Assembly (NCBI RefSeq): GCF_046097595.1
Contig: NZ_JBJUVG010000012.1
Coordinates: 1-57,225 of the forward strand
Direction: 5' to 3'
Origin: Peptococcus simiae
Lineage (GTDB): Bacteria; Bacillota; Peptococcia; Peptococcales; Peptococcaceae
DNA length: 57,225 bases
Of this stretch, positions 1 through 7,195 are shown piece by piece. The translations under genes were made by a program, and so were the position numbers. The stretch's first letter is position 1, and each line of letters begins with the position of its first letter. The notes under the pieces were generated by a model. That model worked only from the letters and a program-made list of their open reading frames with translations. It had not been told where the DNA came from and made no database searches.

Positions 1-45
1 GAAGCGTGCCTCTTTTCTTTTGACGTTTTTAAGGAGTAAGGATAT

Positions 46-1365
46 TTAGCAAGATTCGATTTCTGTGACAAAGGAGACGTCCTGGCCATTTAAAATGCGG
101 TTGGTGGTCCGGACGGCGCACATCTTACCGCACATGGAGCAGGTGTGACGCTCGGCGATGGGGGTGCTTTCGTAGTAGCGCTGGGCCTTTTCCGGGTCCA
201 GGGCCAGCTTGAACATCCGGGGCCAGTTCAGGGCGTGGCGGGCATCGCCCATGGCATTATCCCGGTCCCGGGCGCCGGGCAGGCCCAGGGCAATGTCAGC
301 CGCATGGGCAGCGATTTTAGAGGCCATAATCCCTTCCCGGACGTCGTCTAAGTCCGGCAGGCGGAGGTGCTCGGCCGGGGTCACGTAGCAGAGGAAGTTG
401 GCCCCATGCTGGGCGGCAATGGCCCCGCCAATGGCTGAGGTGATGTGGTCATAGCCTGGGGCAATGTCGGTGACCAGGGGCCCAAGGACATAGAAGGGAG
501 CCCCGTGGCAGATCCGTTTTTCCAGGGCCATATTGGCGGCGATTTCGTTCATGGCCATGTGGCCCGGCCCTTCGACAAGGACTTGGACATCGGCGGCCCA
601 GGCCCGCTTGGTCAGGTGGCCGATCTCAATGAGCTCGGAGATTTGGGCGGCATCGGATGCATCGTCAATGCAGCCGGGCCGGAGGGCGTCACCGATGGAG
701 ATGGTGCAGTCATAGGCCCGTAAAATTTCCAGGACCTCATCATAGTGTTCGAAAAAGGGGTTTTCATTGTCGGTCATCATCATCCAGGCAAAGAGGAGGG
801 AGCCCCCGCGGCTGACGATGTTCATCCGGCGGCCCTCCCGGCGGAAGGCTTCCACCGCCCGGCGGTTAATGCCGGCGTGGATGGTCATGAAGTCGACCCC
901 TTCCTTGGCGTGGGCTTCGACCACTTTTAGGAAGTCATCGGCGGTGATGTTCATCAGGTCCTTTTCCAGGTAGCCGATGGCGTCATACATGGGGACGGTC
1001 CCGATCATGGCTGTGGATTCATTGACGAGGGCGGTCCGGAAGTCCCGGGTTTTACCGTAGTTGGACAGGTCCATAATGGACTCGGCGCCCATATCGATGG
1101 CCATCCGGACCTTGTTCATCTCCAGGTCATAGTCCTTGGCATCGCCGCTGATGCCTAGGTTGACATTGATCTTGGTCCGTAGGCCGTCGCCGATGCCCTC
1201 GGCGGAAATGCTCTTGTGGTTGATGTTACAGGGAATAGCAATTGTCCCTTGGGCGACCCTTTCGCGGATCCAGTCCGGGTCACGATGCTCTTTTTCAGCG
1301 ACGAGGGCGATTTCCGGGGTGATAACCCCTGCTTTGGCAGCTGCCATTTGGGTTGGGTGGTTCAT
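46..1365 (-). CDS. thiC: Phosphomethylpyrimidine synthase ThiC
   Basis: Radical-SAM enzyme converting aminoimidazole ribotide to the pyrimidine moiety of thiamine (HMP phosphate). At 439 aa it is the short form common in anaerobes, without the N-terminal extension of the enterobacterial enzyme. The C-terminal cluster motif CSMCGKMC (CX2CX3C) binds the 4Fe-4S cluster, and family blocks VLVEGPGHM and VLGPLVTDIAPGYDHI are present. The start is the ATG with AAGGAGG upstream. It is the last gene of the operon, 12 bp after tenI, so it should be controlled by the TPP riboswitch at 4799-4868. No terminator is visible in the 45 bases left before the window edge. Confidence 0.97.
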   Translation of the reverse strand: MNHPTQMAAAKAGVITPEIALVAEKEHRDPDWIRERVAQGTIAIPCNINHKSISAEGIGDGLRTKINVNLGISGDAKDYDLEMNKVRMAIDMGAESIMDLSNYGKTRDFRTALVNESTAMIGTVPMYDAIGYLEKDLMNITADDFLKVVEAHAKEGVDFMTIHAGINRRAVEAFRREGRRMNIVSRGGSLLFAWMMMTDNENPFFEHYDEVLEILRAYDCTISIGDALRPGCIDDASDAAQISELIEIGHLTKRAWAADVQVLVEGPGHMAMNEIAANMALEKRICHGAPFYVLGPLVTDIAPGYDHITSAIGGAIAAQHGANFLCYVTPAEHLRLPDLDDVREGIMASKIAAHAADIALGLPGARDRDNAMGDARHALNWPRMFKLALDPEKAQRYYESTPIAERHTCSMCGKMCAVRTTNRILNGQDVSFVTEIESC

Positions 1366-1377
1366 TGGCAGACCTCC

Positions 1378-1962
1378 TTACTGTTCAAATTGATGAAATA
1401 ATTGAATCAGTGATGTCGGATCGTCGGCAGTCATCAGAGGGCTGCGTACGGCGTAACCGGCAGCACCGGTAGATAAGACGGTAGGGACCCTCTCCGGGGT
1501 GATGCCGCCAATAGCAATAACAGCTTTATCCGTTAGCTGGACACAGCGGGCCAAAAAGTCCAGGCCGGCTGCAGCCTTACCGGGTTTACAACTGGTTTCA
1601 AAAATATTACCGAGAAGAAAATAAAGGGTAGAACTCTCATTTAAAGCGCGGATTTCATCAGGCCTATGGACAGATACCGCAAAGGGGGTGCCGACCGGCT
1701 GGTCCTTGGCCACCGCAAAGGGGAGCTGGACATAGGTGCCCGGGTAGCGCATGACGGGGGCCCGCCAGTTTAAGATGAGCTGGACACCGGCAGCCCGGCA
1801 GAGGGGGGCCAGCTGGTCCACCAGGCTGAAGTAGGCGGAAAAGGACAGGTCTTTCTCCCGCAGAATAAGGGCCTGGGGCTGGGCTGAGATGATTTTCTCC
1901 AAGTGGGTCAGGAAGTTGCCGGCAACGAGCCGGCGGTCGGTGACCACAAAGAGCCTAGACAT
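1378..1962 (-). CDS. tenI: TenI-like thiazole tautomerase (thiamine phosphate synthase fold)
   Basis: A 194-aa TIM-barrel protein of the ThiE/TenI family. LILREKD near residue 32 and IAIGGITPERV near residue 149 are family motifs. FETSCKPG near residue 121 matches the TenI pattern better than ThiE. The ThiE substrate residues are not kept: the ND pair is NW, and the DGVHLGQ block is replaced by TYVQLPF. I therefore call it TenI, which aromatises the thiazole product of ThiG, rather than a true thiamine phosphate synthase. A diverged ThiE is the alternative. The start overlaps the thiH stop by 8 bases (translational coupling). A longer frame extending upstream inside thiH is an artefact. Confidence 0.8.
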   Translation of the reverse strand: MSRLFVVTDRRLVAGNFLTHLEKIISAQPQALILREKDLSFSAYFSLVDQLAPLCRAAGVQLILNWRAPVMRYPGTYVQLPFAVAKDQPVGTPFAVSVHRPDEIRALNESSTLYFLLGNIFETSCKPGKAAAGLDFLARCVQLTDKAVIAIGGITPERVPTVLSTGAAGYAVRSPLMTADDPTSLIQLFHQFEQ

Positions 1963-3115
1963 AGATGTCGTCGGCGTAGGAGGGCTGCATCCCGTGGGCC
2001 CGGATGGTATCGGCCATTTCTTTGACACTCCGGGTGTCGTTGATATCAAACTGGGCATCGCCGGTTTTTTCGGCCTCAGAGGTGTGCTCCCCAATGCCGG
2101 TAGATACCCCGCCGGAAACTTTGGTAGCGGCAATGGTGATGATGTTATCCCGGAAGCCGGCCCGTTCCCGGGTGGAAACGGTAATCGGCGCATAGGGGGC
2201 CAGGAGCCGGTAGGCGCAGATGATCTGGAGGAGCTGGGCCTCGCTAATGCCCCGGTGGGGGTAGTCGCTCTGGCCCTTGATGGGCCGGAGGCGGGGGCAG
2301 GAAAAGGCAATGGAGGCGTGGGGATACTTCTTCTGCAGCCGGGTGGCGTGTAGGCCGGTGGCTAAGGCGTCCCGCCGCCAGTCGGCCAGGCCGAGGAGGG
2401 CGGCAAAGCCAACGCCCCGCATACCGCCCATGAGGGCCCGTTCCTGGGCGTTAAAGCGATAGGGGAAGATCCGCTTGTGGCCGCCTAGGTGGAGTTCAGC
2501 ATAAATGTCCGGCTGGTAGGTTTCCTGGAAGACAGTGACATAGTCGCAGCCGGCTTCGTGGAGCTCCCGGTATTCATCAGAGTTGACCGGGTAGATTTCT
2601 ACCCCGACGGTGCGGAATTTTTTGCTGGCCATCCGGCAGGCTTCCGCAATGTAGGATACCGGTGAAGCCCCCCGGCTTTCCCCGGTGAGGATGAGGACCT
2701 CTTTTAGGCCGGTGGCGGCAATGGCGTCCAGTTCTTTTTCGATTTGGTCGTAGTCCAGTTTTAACCGGGCGATTTTATTGTGGCTGTTGAAGCCGCAGTA
2801 AACGCAGTGGTTTTCGCAGTAGTTGGCAATGTAGAGAGGGGTAAAGATAGAGACCGTATTGCCGAACTGCCGGCGGGTCAGGGCCTGGGCCTTGTGGGCC
2901 AACTCTTCTAAAAAGGGCTCAGCAGCCGGTGAAAGGAGGGCCGCAAAATCGGTCTCGGTCAGCTGGCCGGCATTTAAGGCCCGACGGACATCCTTAGCGG
3001 TGAAGGCGTCGAAGTCGGTGGTATAGATGGTGGAGACGATATCTTCCATCAAGCTGCCATCAATGACCTCCATCCCTTCCTGGTATTCCATATGGTTGGT
3101 GTTTTGGTCAATCAT
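1955..3115 (-). CDS. thiH: 2-iminoacetate synthase ThiH (tyrosine lyase)
   Basis: Radical-SAM lyase that cleaves tyrosine to dehydroglycine and p-cresol, supplying the glycine imine for thiazole synthesis in anaerobes (aerobes use ThiO). It has 386 aa. The cluster motif CENHCVYC (CX3CX2C) lies near residue 80, and the family block LILTGESRGASPVSY follows. I chose the ATG at 3115 because GGAGG sits six bases upstream; an in-frame start at 3133 would lie inside thiG without a good site. The start overlaps the thiG stop by 8 bases. Its presence indicates an oxygen-independent thiazole pathway. Confidence 0.96.
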   Translation of the reverse strand: MIDQNTNHMEYQEGMEVIDGSLMEDIVSTIYTTDFDAFTAKDVRRALNAGQLTETDFAALLSPAAEPFLEELAHKAQALTRRQFGNTVSIFTPLYIANYCENHCVYCGFNSHNKIARLKLDYDQIEKELDAIAATGLKEVLILTGESRGASPVSYIAEACRMASKKFRTVGVEIYPVNSDEYRELHEAGCDYVTVFQETYQPDIYAELHLGGHKRIFPYRFNAQERALMGGMRGVGFAALLGLADWRRDALATGLHATRLQKKYPHASIAFSCPRLRPIKGQSDYPHRGISEAQLLQIICAYRLLAPYAPITVSTRERAGFRDNIITIAATKVSGGVSTGIGEHTSEAEKTGDAQFDINDTRSVKEMADTIRAHGMQPSYADDIYV

Positions 3116-3902
3116 GGTCTTCCTCCGGGGCACGTAAGAAACCGGTCAGGGGAGAAGAGGCACTGGCCCCTTGTCCCGGGTCTAAGACCCGGCCCAACCG
3201 GGCATGGTAGGCAGCTCGACCGGCCTTGATGGCATCGGCAAAGGCCTTGGCCATGGCCGGGATATCTTCAGCGGTGGCAATGGCTGTGTTGACCATGCAG
3301 GCCGCAGCGCCCATTTCCATGCAGGCACAGGCTTCAGAGGGCCGGCCCAGACCGGCGTCCACAATAATCGGCAGGTCAATTTCATTAATTAATATTTGAA
3401 TAAAGTCCTTGGTGGACAGGCCCCGGTTCGACCCGATGGGGGAGGCCAGGGGCATGACAGCTGCCGCCCCGGCATTGACCAGGTCCCGGGCCACATTCAG
3501 GTCCGGATACATATAGGGGAGGACGGTGAACCCTTCCTTAGCTAAAATTTCCGTAGCCCGGATGGTTTCGACATTATCCGGCAGCAGGTACTTGCTGTCC
3601 CGGATGACCTCAATCTTGACCATGTCGCCGCAGCCCAGTTCCCGGGATAAGCGGGCAATGGTGACGGCTTCGTCGGCATTGCGGGCACCACTGGTATTGG
3701 GCAAGAGGCTAACCCCTTGGGGGATAAAGTCCAGGATATTTTCCTCGCCGCCCTGGTTGGCCCGCCGCAAGGCCAGGGTGATGATTTCCGCCCCGGCATC
3801 TTCCACCGCTGCCTTGATAAGGGGCAGGGAAAACTTCCCGGAGCCTAGAATAAAGCGTGATTCAAAGCTATGGTTACCTAAAATCAATCGATCGTCTGAC
3901 AT
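3108..3902 (-). CDS. thiG: Thiazole synthase ThiG
   Basis: Condenses deoxyxylulose 5-phosphate, dehydroglycine and ThiS thiocarboxylate into thiazole phosphate. The 264-aa TIM barrel has the expected Schiff-base lysine at about Lys96 (MVKIEVIRD), the block KYLLPD, and the phosphate-binding segment SPIGSNRGL near the middle. The start has AAGGAGGAGG upstream. The 3' end overlaps thiH and thiF lies 12 bp upstream, so the genes are co-transcribed and probably translationally coupled. Confidence 0.97.
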   Translation of the reverse strand: MSDDRLILGNHSFESRFILGSGKFSLPLIKAAVEDAGAEIITLALRRANQGGEENILDFIPQGVSLLPNTSGARNADEAVTIARLSRELGCGDMVKIEVIRDSKYLLPDNVETIRATEILAKEGFTVLPYMYPDLNVARDLVNAGAAAVMPLASPIGSNRGLSTKDFIQILINEIDLPIIVDAGLGRPSEACACMEMGAAACMVNTAIATAEDIPAMAKAFADAIKAGRAAYHARLGRVLDPGQGASASSPLTGFLRAPEEDHD

Positions 3903-3914
3903 AGGTCCTCCTCC

Positions 3915-4541
3915 TTAAGGTTCATCGTATCCAAGTAACAAACGTAAGACTAAAAGGGCCGCATGGTTGGCACACAGGGCCACCCGCGGGGCATATAAAT
4001 GCCCATCGACCGCTACATCGCTTTCCCCGTCTCCACAAAGCCAGAGCCTGTCAAAGCGCTTTTCGCTGTGGATGAGGTTTCCGCTGGCGCAGCCGGCCAT
4101 GCCTGAATTGGCAATGACCCGGGCCTGGGTTTGGGCCAGCAGGGTAGAAACCAGCATGGCCTTTTGGCCGCTGTCGTCAAAGGCCTCACAGACCAGGCTG
4201 CAGCTGGTGAAAACATCCGGAATATTGGCCGGCGTGAGCCGGTCCGGGTAGAGGTCCAGCTGGATGTCCGGGTGGACGGCCCTGAGGTTGGCCGCCGTGG
4301 CTTCGGTTTTCAGCTCGCCAACCTGGGCCAGGGTATAGTTTTGTCGCTGGATATTGGACAGGTCAACCCGGTCAAAGTCTGCCAATACCAAGTGGCCAAC
4401 CCCCATCCGGGCCAGGGCCATGGCAATGTGAGAGCCCAGGCCGCCCAAGCCGGCAATCCCGACCTTGGCCGCCGCCAGTTTTTCAGTGGCAGCCAGGCCG
4501 TGCCGGGCCACCCGGATGGCATAGAGGTCATCTGCCAGCAT
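3915..4541 (-). CDS. thiF: ThiF-family sulfur carrier adenylyltransferase
   Basis: E1-like enzyme that adenylates the ThiS C-terminus before sulfur transfer. The 208-aa protein has the nucleotide-binding loop GIAGLGGLGSH near residue 29, then ADFDRVDLSNIQRQNY, the ThiF/MoeB signature with its catalytic Asp and Arg. It is the short form: no CXXC zinc pairs are visible, unlike E. coli ThiF or MoeB. Its ATG overlaps the thiS stop (TGATG), implying coupled translation with its substrate. The short form is common in anaerobic Bacillota operons with ThiS-ThiG-ThiH. Confidence 0.93.
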   Translation of the reverse strand: MLADDLYAIRVARHGLAATEKLAAAKVGIAGLGGLGSHIAMALARMGVGHLVLADFDRVDLSNIQRQNYTLAQVGELKTEATAANLRAVHPDIQLDLYPDRLTPANIPDVFTSCSLVCEAFDDSGQKAMLVSTLLAQTQARVIANSGMAGCASGNLIHSEKRFDRLWLCGDGESDVAVDGHLYAPRVALCANHAALLVLRLLLGYDEP

Positions 4542-4735
4542 CAGCCACCACCTACAAACTGGACCACTTCCAAGGCATCCTCTGCCTGGACCTGGGTCTC
4601 TGCAAAAGCCGCCTTGGGCAGGACGGCCCCATTTAAGAGTACCGCCACCCGGTTGCTATCGTAATCCAAAGATGCCAGCAGGTCGCTGACTGAGCAGGGC
4701 CCCTCCAGGCTTATTTCTTTACCGTTTACAAGCAT
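4541..4735 (-). CDS. thiS: Sulfur carrier protein ThiS
   Basis: Ubiquitin-like carrier that brings sulfur to the thiazole as a C-terminal thiocarboxylate. It has 64 aa starting MLVNGKEISL and ending in VGGG, with the terminal Gly-Gly needed for adenylation by ThiF. I chose the ATG at 4735 because GGGAGG lies five bases upstream; the in-frame start at 4762 lies in the leader. It is the first gene after the riboswitch and terminator. Confidence 0.93.
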   Translation of the reverse strand: MLVNGKEISLEGPCSVSDLLASLDYDSNRVAVLLNGAVLPKAAFAETQVQAEDALEVVQFVGGG

Positions 4736-4762
4736 AAGCGCCTCCCTTCCATCCAAAGGCAT

Positions 4763-4788
4763 AAAAAAAAGACCGGCTATCGCCGGTC
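4763..4788 (-). terminator. Riboswitch-controlled intrinsic terminator
   Basis: On the minus strand, GACCGGC-GATA-GCCGGTC (4771-4788) is followed by eight T. It lies between the TPP aptamer and thiS, which is the position expected for transcription attenuation when TPP is bound. I did not resolve the alternative antiterminator pairing. Confidence 0.85.
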
Positions 4789-4798
4789 CATGCAGACA

Positions 4799-4868
4799 CT
4801 ATCGCTCCCTTTTGGTACTAACCAACAGGTTCAACGGGTTTAATCTCAGCTTATGCACCCCGGCTAAT
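4799..4868 (-). promoter_or_regulatory. TPP riboswitch (THI element)
   Basis: The minus-strand leader contains the conserved Thi-box strings GGGGTGC, GCTGAGATTA, ACCCGTTGAACCTG and GGTTAGTACC in the right order, ending in AAAGGGA. It sits between a strong promoter and a terminator ahead of thiS, so thiamine pyrophosphate should switch off the whole thiS-thiC operon. Confidence 0.93.
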
Positions 4869-4872
4869 ACCT

Positions 4873-4901
4873 AGTATAGGTCTCTCTTATGACCTTGTCA
4901 A
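4873..4901 (-). promoter_or_regulatory. Promoter of the thi operon
   Basis: Minus-strand TTGACA (4896-4901) and TATACT (4873-4878) are separated by exactly 17 bases. The -35 box is perfect. Transcription would start just before the TPP aptamer. Confidence 0.88.
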
Positions 4902-4914
4902 GGGGGCCTTTTAT

Positions 4915-5946
4915 TTAATCCATCTTGCTTAAAGTCAAATCACCGGCCTTGATGAGACCACGAGCCGTCAGCCCCTTGGCCACTAAAATAGAAATGACCG
5001 CCGGGGCAATAAAGTGCATGACCGCCATTTGCAAGAGGACATCCGGCGTGTGGCCCATGACCTCCAGCATGGCAAACTGGCCCACTAGGCCACTGGTCCC
5101 CATGCCGGCCCCGGAAGCACTGGAGGTCATGCCCAGGACCGCCGTTGAAATAGGCCCTAGGATGGCCGAAGCCACAATGGCCGGGAGCCAGATCCAGGGG
5201 TTTTTGATAATATTGGGCACCTGGAGCATACTGGTCCCAATTCCCTGGGCAATCAGGCCGCCAAGCCCGTTTTCCTTAAAGGAAATGACCGCAAAGCCAA
5301 TCATGTTGGCCGCACAGCCGACGGTTGCCGCCCCGGCCGCCAGGCCCGTTAAGTTCAGGGCAATGGCCAGGGCTGCCGAAGAAATCGGCAGGGTTAGGAT
5401 CATCCCCATGAGGACCGCCACCGCAATCCCCATGGGGATGGGCTGCAATTCCGTTGCCGAATTAATGACCTGGCCCAGGCTCTTCATCATCGCCGAGAAG
5501 ATGGGGGAGAGGTAAATTCCCGTTACCCCGCCGGTCACAATGGTCACCAGGGGCACCAGGACAATATCCACACTGGTCTTCCCGGCCACCCGCCGGCCGA
5601 TTTCCGCCGCTAGAAGCGCCGCCACAAAAGCCCCGACCGGCTCCCCGATGACCGCTGTCGCCAGCCCATCGGAAAAGGTCAGCGTCCCGGCCCCGATGGC
5701 CCCGACCGTCGCACAACTCATCACCACTAGGGAAGGGGCATTTAATATGTAAGCCACCCCGACCCCAATCGCCGGCCCCATGAGCCGTTGGGCTACATCC
5801 CCCACCTGGACCAGAATCTCTAAGCCACTCAGGGTCCCAATCTGCTTAATAATCAGGCCAATCAATAAGGAGGAAAAAAGCCCCCAGGCCATACCGTTTA
5901 AAACCTTCGTAATATAATCGCGCACAGAATACGCCTTTGCCATCAT
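4915..5946 (-). CDS. PTS EIIC-like integral membrane protein (PTS_EIIC_2 family)
   Basis: A 343-aa protein with about nine to ten hydrophobic segments and small-residue-rich repeats (GPAIGVGVAYILNAPSLV, EPVGAFVAALLAAEIG). It resembles the PTS_EIIC_2 family, often annotated as a sugar permease subunit IIC although substrates are mostly unknown. No EIIA or EIIB domain is present or adjacent. The start is uncertain: GAGG precedes two adjacent ATGs at 5946 and 5943, and a further 17 in-frame codons upstream are unlikely. Its stop lies 14 bp before the thi promoter with no visible terminator, so read-through into the thi leader is possible. Function not assigned. Confidence 0.8.
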   Translation of the reverse strand: MMAKAYSVRDYITKVLNGMAWGLFSSLLIGLIIKQIGTLSGLEILVQVGDVAQRLMGPAIGVGVAYILNAPSLVVMSCATVGAIGAGTLTFSDGLATAVIGEPVGAFVAALLAAEIGRRVAGKTSVDIVLVPLVTIVTGGVTGIYLSPIFSAMMKSLGQVINSATELQPIPMGIAVAVLMGMILTLPISSAALAIALNLTGLAAGAATVGCAANMIGFAVISFKENGLGGLIAQGIGTSMLQVPNIIKNPWIWLPAIVASAILGPISTAVLGMTSSASGAGMGTSGLVGQFAMLEVMGHTPDVLLQMAVMHFIAPAVISILVAKGLTARGLIKAGDLTLSKMD

Positions 5947-5958
5947 CGTCGCCTCACT

Positions 5959-5987
5959 TTGTTTAAAAGCTATAAATCGTGTACAAT
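5959..5987 (+). promoter_or_regulatory. Promoter of the HAD phosphatase gene
   Basis: TTGTTT (5959-5964), a 17-base spacer, and TACAAT (5982-5987). The predicted transcription start falls near 5994, which argues against the upstream ATG at 5996 as the translation start. Confidence 0.65.
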
Positions 5988-6010
5988 AGGTATCCATGAT
6001 AGGAGAAAGG

Positions 6011-6670
6011 GTGATACCAATGACCTACGCCATCTTTGATATGGATGGTACCTTAATAGACTCCATGCCCCTCTGGCAGGACGTCGGCACCGCCTTTAGA
6101 CAAAAACGCAAGCTCCCGCCCCTGGGCGATATGACCAAACTATTCCATAAAATGACCATCATCCAAGCCGCTGCCTACCTCAAAGAAGCCTACCAGTTGC
6201 CTGACAGCCTGGAAACCGTCCACGACGACATCCGGGCCATCGCCTGGCAGGCCTACGCCGAGCAAGTCCCCCTAAAGACCGGCGTCCTCGACGCCCTCGC
6301 CGCCTTTCAACAAGCCGGCATCCACATGGGCATCGCCACCGCCAATGAACGCCCCCTGGTCAATCTGGTCCTCGACCGGTTAGGCCTCAGCCCCTACATT
6401 CAAGCCGTCCACACCTGTTCAGAAGTCGGCGCCACCAAAAGAGAAGGCCCCGCCGTCTACCGGGCCTGCCTCCAGGACCTGGGCGGGGAGAGCCCCCAAG
6501 ACTGCTACGTCTTTGAAGACGCCCCCCACGCCGCCGAAAGCGCCGCCTCCGCCGGCTTCCAAGTCATCGGCGTCTACGACCAAGCCTACGCCTATGACCT
6601 CCCCCGGCTAAAAAAAGCCAGCCAACACTACTTTGAAAGCGCCAGCCAATGGCCAACCCTCCTCGAGTGA
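6011..6670 (+). CDS. HAD-superfamily hydrolase, beta-phosphoglucomutase-like
   Basis: A cytosolic phosphatase or phosphomutase of HAD subfamily I. Motif I FDMDGTLIDS is at the N-terminus with nucleophile and acid Asp. A helical cap follows, then the motif II region IATANERP, Lys in ATKREGP (motif III), and motif IV VFEDAPHAAESA. The GTG at 6011 has AGGAG five bases upstream and ATG at 6020 is the next candidate; both give a normal 216-219 aa length. Substrate cannot be read from the sequence. It is divergent from the EIIC-like gene and ends before a strong terminator. Confidence 0.88.
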   Translation: MIPMTYAIFDMDGTLIDSMPLWQDVGTAFRQKRKLPPLGDMTKLFHKMTIIQAAAYLKEAYQLPDSLETVHDDIRAIAWQAYAEQVPLKTGVLDALAAFQQAGIHMGIATANERPLVNLVLDRLGLSPYIQAVHTCSEVGATKREGPAVYRACLQDLGGESPQDCYVFEDAPHAAESAASAGFQVIGVYDQAYAYDLPRLKKASQHYFESASQWPTLLE

Positions 6671-6713
6671 CTAGACAAGTGTAAAGACAGTGACGATTAG
6701 ATTATACCATAGA

Positions 6714-6756
6714 ATTCCCCGCTGGAAATAATAGATTTCCAACGGGGGATTTTTTG
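6714..6756 (+). terminator. Intrinsic terminator after the HAD gene
   Basis: Stem ATTCCCCGCTGGAAAT (6714-6729) pairs with ATTTCCAACGGGGGAT (6735-6750) with few wobbles, followed by a T run. It isolates the island from upstream transcription. Confidence 0.85.
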
Positions 6757-6889
6757 TGGGAAAAATCTCGTATCGCCGTTAGAATGACGCGATTCATTCA
6801 ACCCGGGCCTTTTTGTATAACTGACTCCATTGGCCAGTCGCCAGCAGCGCACAAAAGGGAAATAGAAAGTTATTTCAGAGATTATTTAA

Positions 6890-6928
6890 TTGAGAGATTT
6901 TGCTTAGCATAGTACAATATTAGCTAAG
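6890..6928 (+). promoter_or_regulatory. Promoter and possible operator of the island operon
   Basis: TTGAGA (6890-6895), 17-base spacer, TACAAT (6913-6918). The -10 box is bracketed by a perfect 6-bp inverted repeat, CTTAGC (6903-6908) and GCTAAG (6923-6928), positioned as a repressor site would be. No regulator gene is nearby. Confidence 0.6.
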
Positions 6929-6960
6929 ACGAACTGAAGATAAAATAAAGGAGGGGTTTG

Positions 6961-7092
6961 ATGCTGGGTAAAATGCGGTTTGAAATAGCCGGGCAGAGGG
7001 CATTTAACCAGAGTATGTATGTAAACCAGGGAATACGACTTGGGTTCGTCACAATATTTACTCGAATCCTCTTATCCGAAACCAGGAAATAG
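6961..7092 (+). CDS. Small ORF (43 aa) heading the island operon
   Basis: ATG preceded by AAAGGAGGGG at a good distance and about 36 bases after the predicted transcription start. It encodes MLGKMRFEIAGQRAFNQSMY and 23 more residues, ending TRK. I recognise no family. It is basic (several Arg and Lys) with a short hydrophobic stretch LGFVTIF near residues 32-38. The ribosome binding site is stronger than that of the helicase 100 bases downstream. It could be a small accessory protein, a leader peptide, or the remains of a truncated gene. Confidence 0.45.
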   Translation: MLGKMRFEIAGQRAFNQSMYVNQGIRLGFVTIFTRILLSETRK

Positions 7093-7195
7093 GTCAATTA
7101 ATAGTACAAAACATAATATAAAAGGTGCGTAAAAATATAACCAATAAGACTATGCGCCTAATTTTTTTGATTTTAAAGTCAGAGAAGGGTAAACA

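Larger units (their letters stand above)
6671..7195. other. Left flank of the accessory island
   Basis: This 525-base stretch holds the HAD terminator, about 130 bases in which I see nothing identifiable, a promoter with a palindrome, and a 43-codon ORF with a strong ribosome binding site. Base composition becomes visibly AT-rich from about 6850 onwards, marking the transition into the island. Confidence 0.6.

Noticed and set aside
124..132. Idea that the Ser in helicase motif I (ADSVGVGKT) marks a dead ATPase (residue numbers, protein from 7196)
   Set aside because: The P-loop Gly, Lys and Thr and the DEAH box are intact; the varied position precedes the loop and is not catalytic.
1963..2310. 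N-terminal extension of the tenI frame
   Set aside because: It reads through thiH in another frame and is Pro/Ser/Arg rich. The start at 1962 overlaps the thiH stop as expected for coupled genes.
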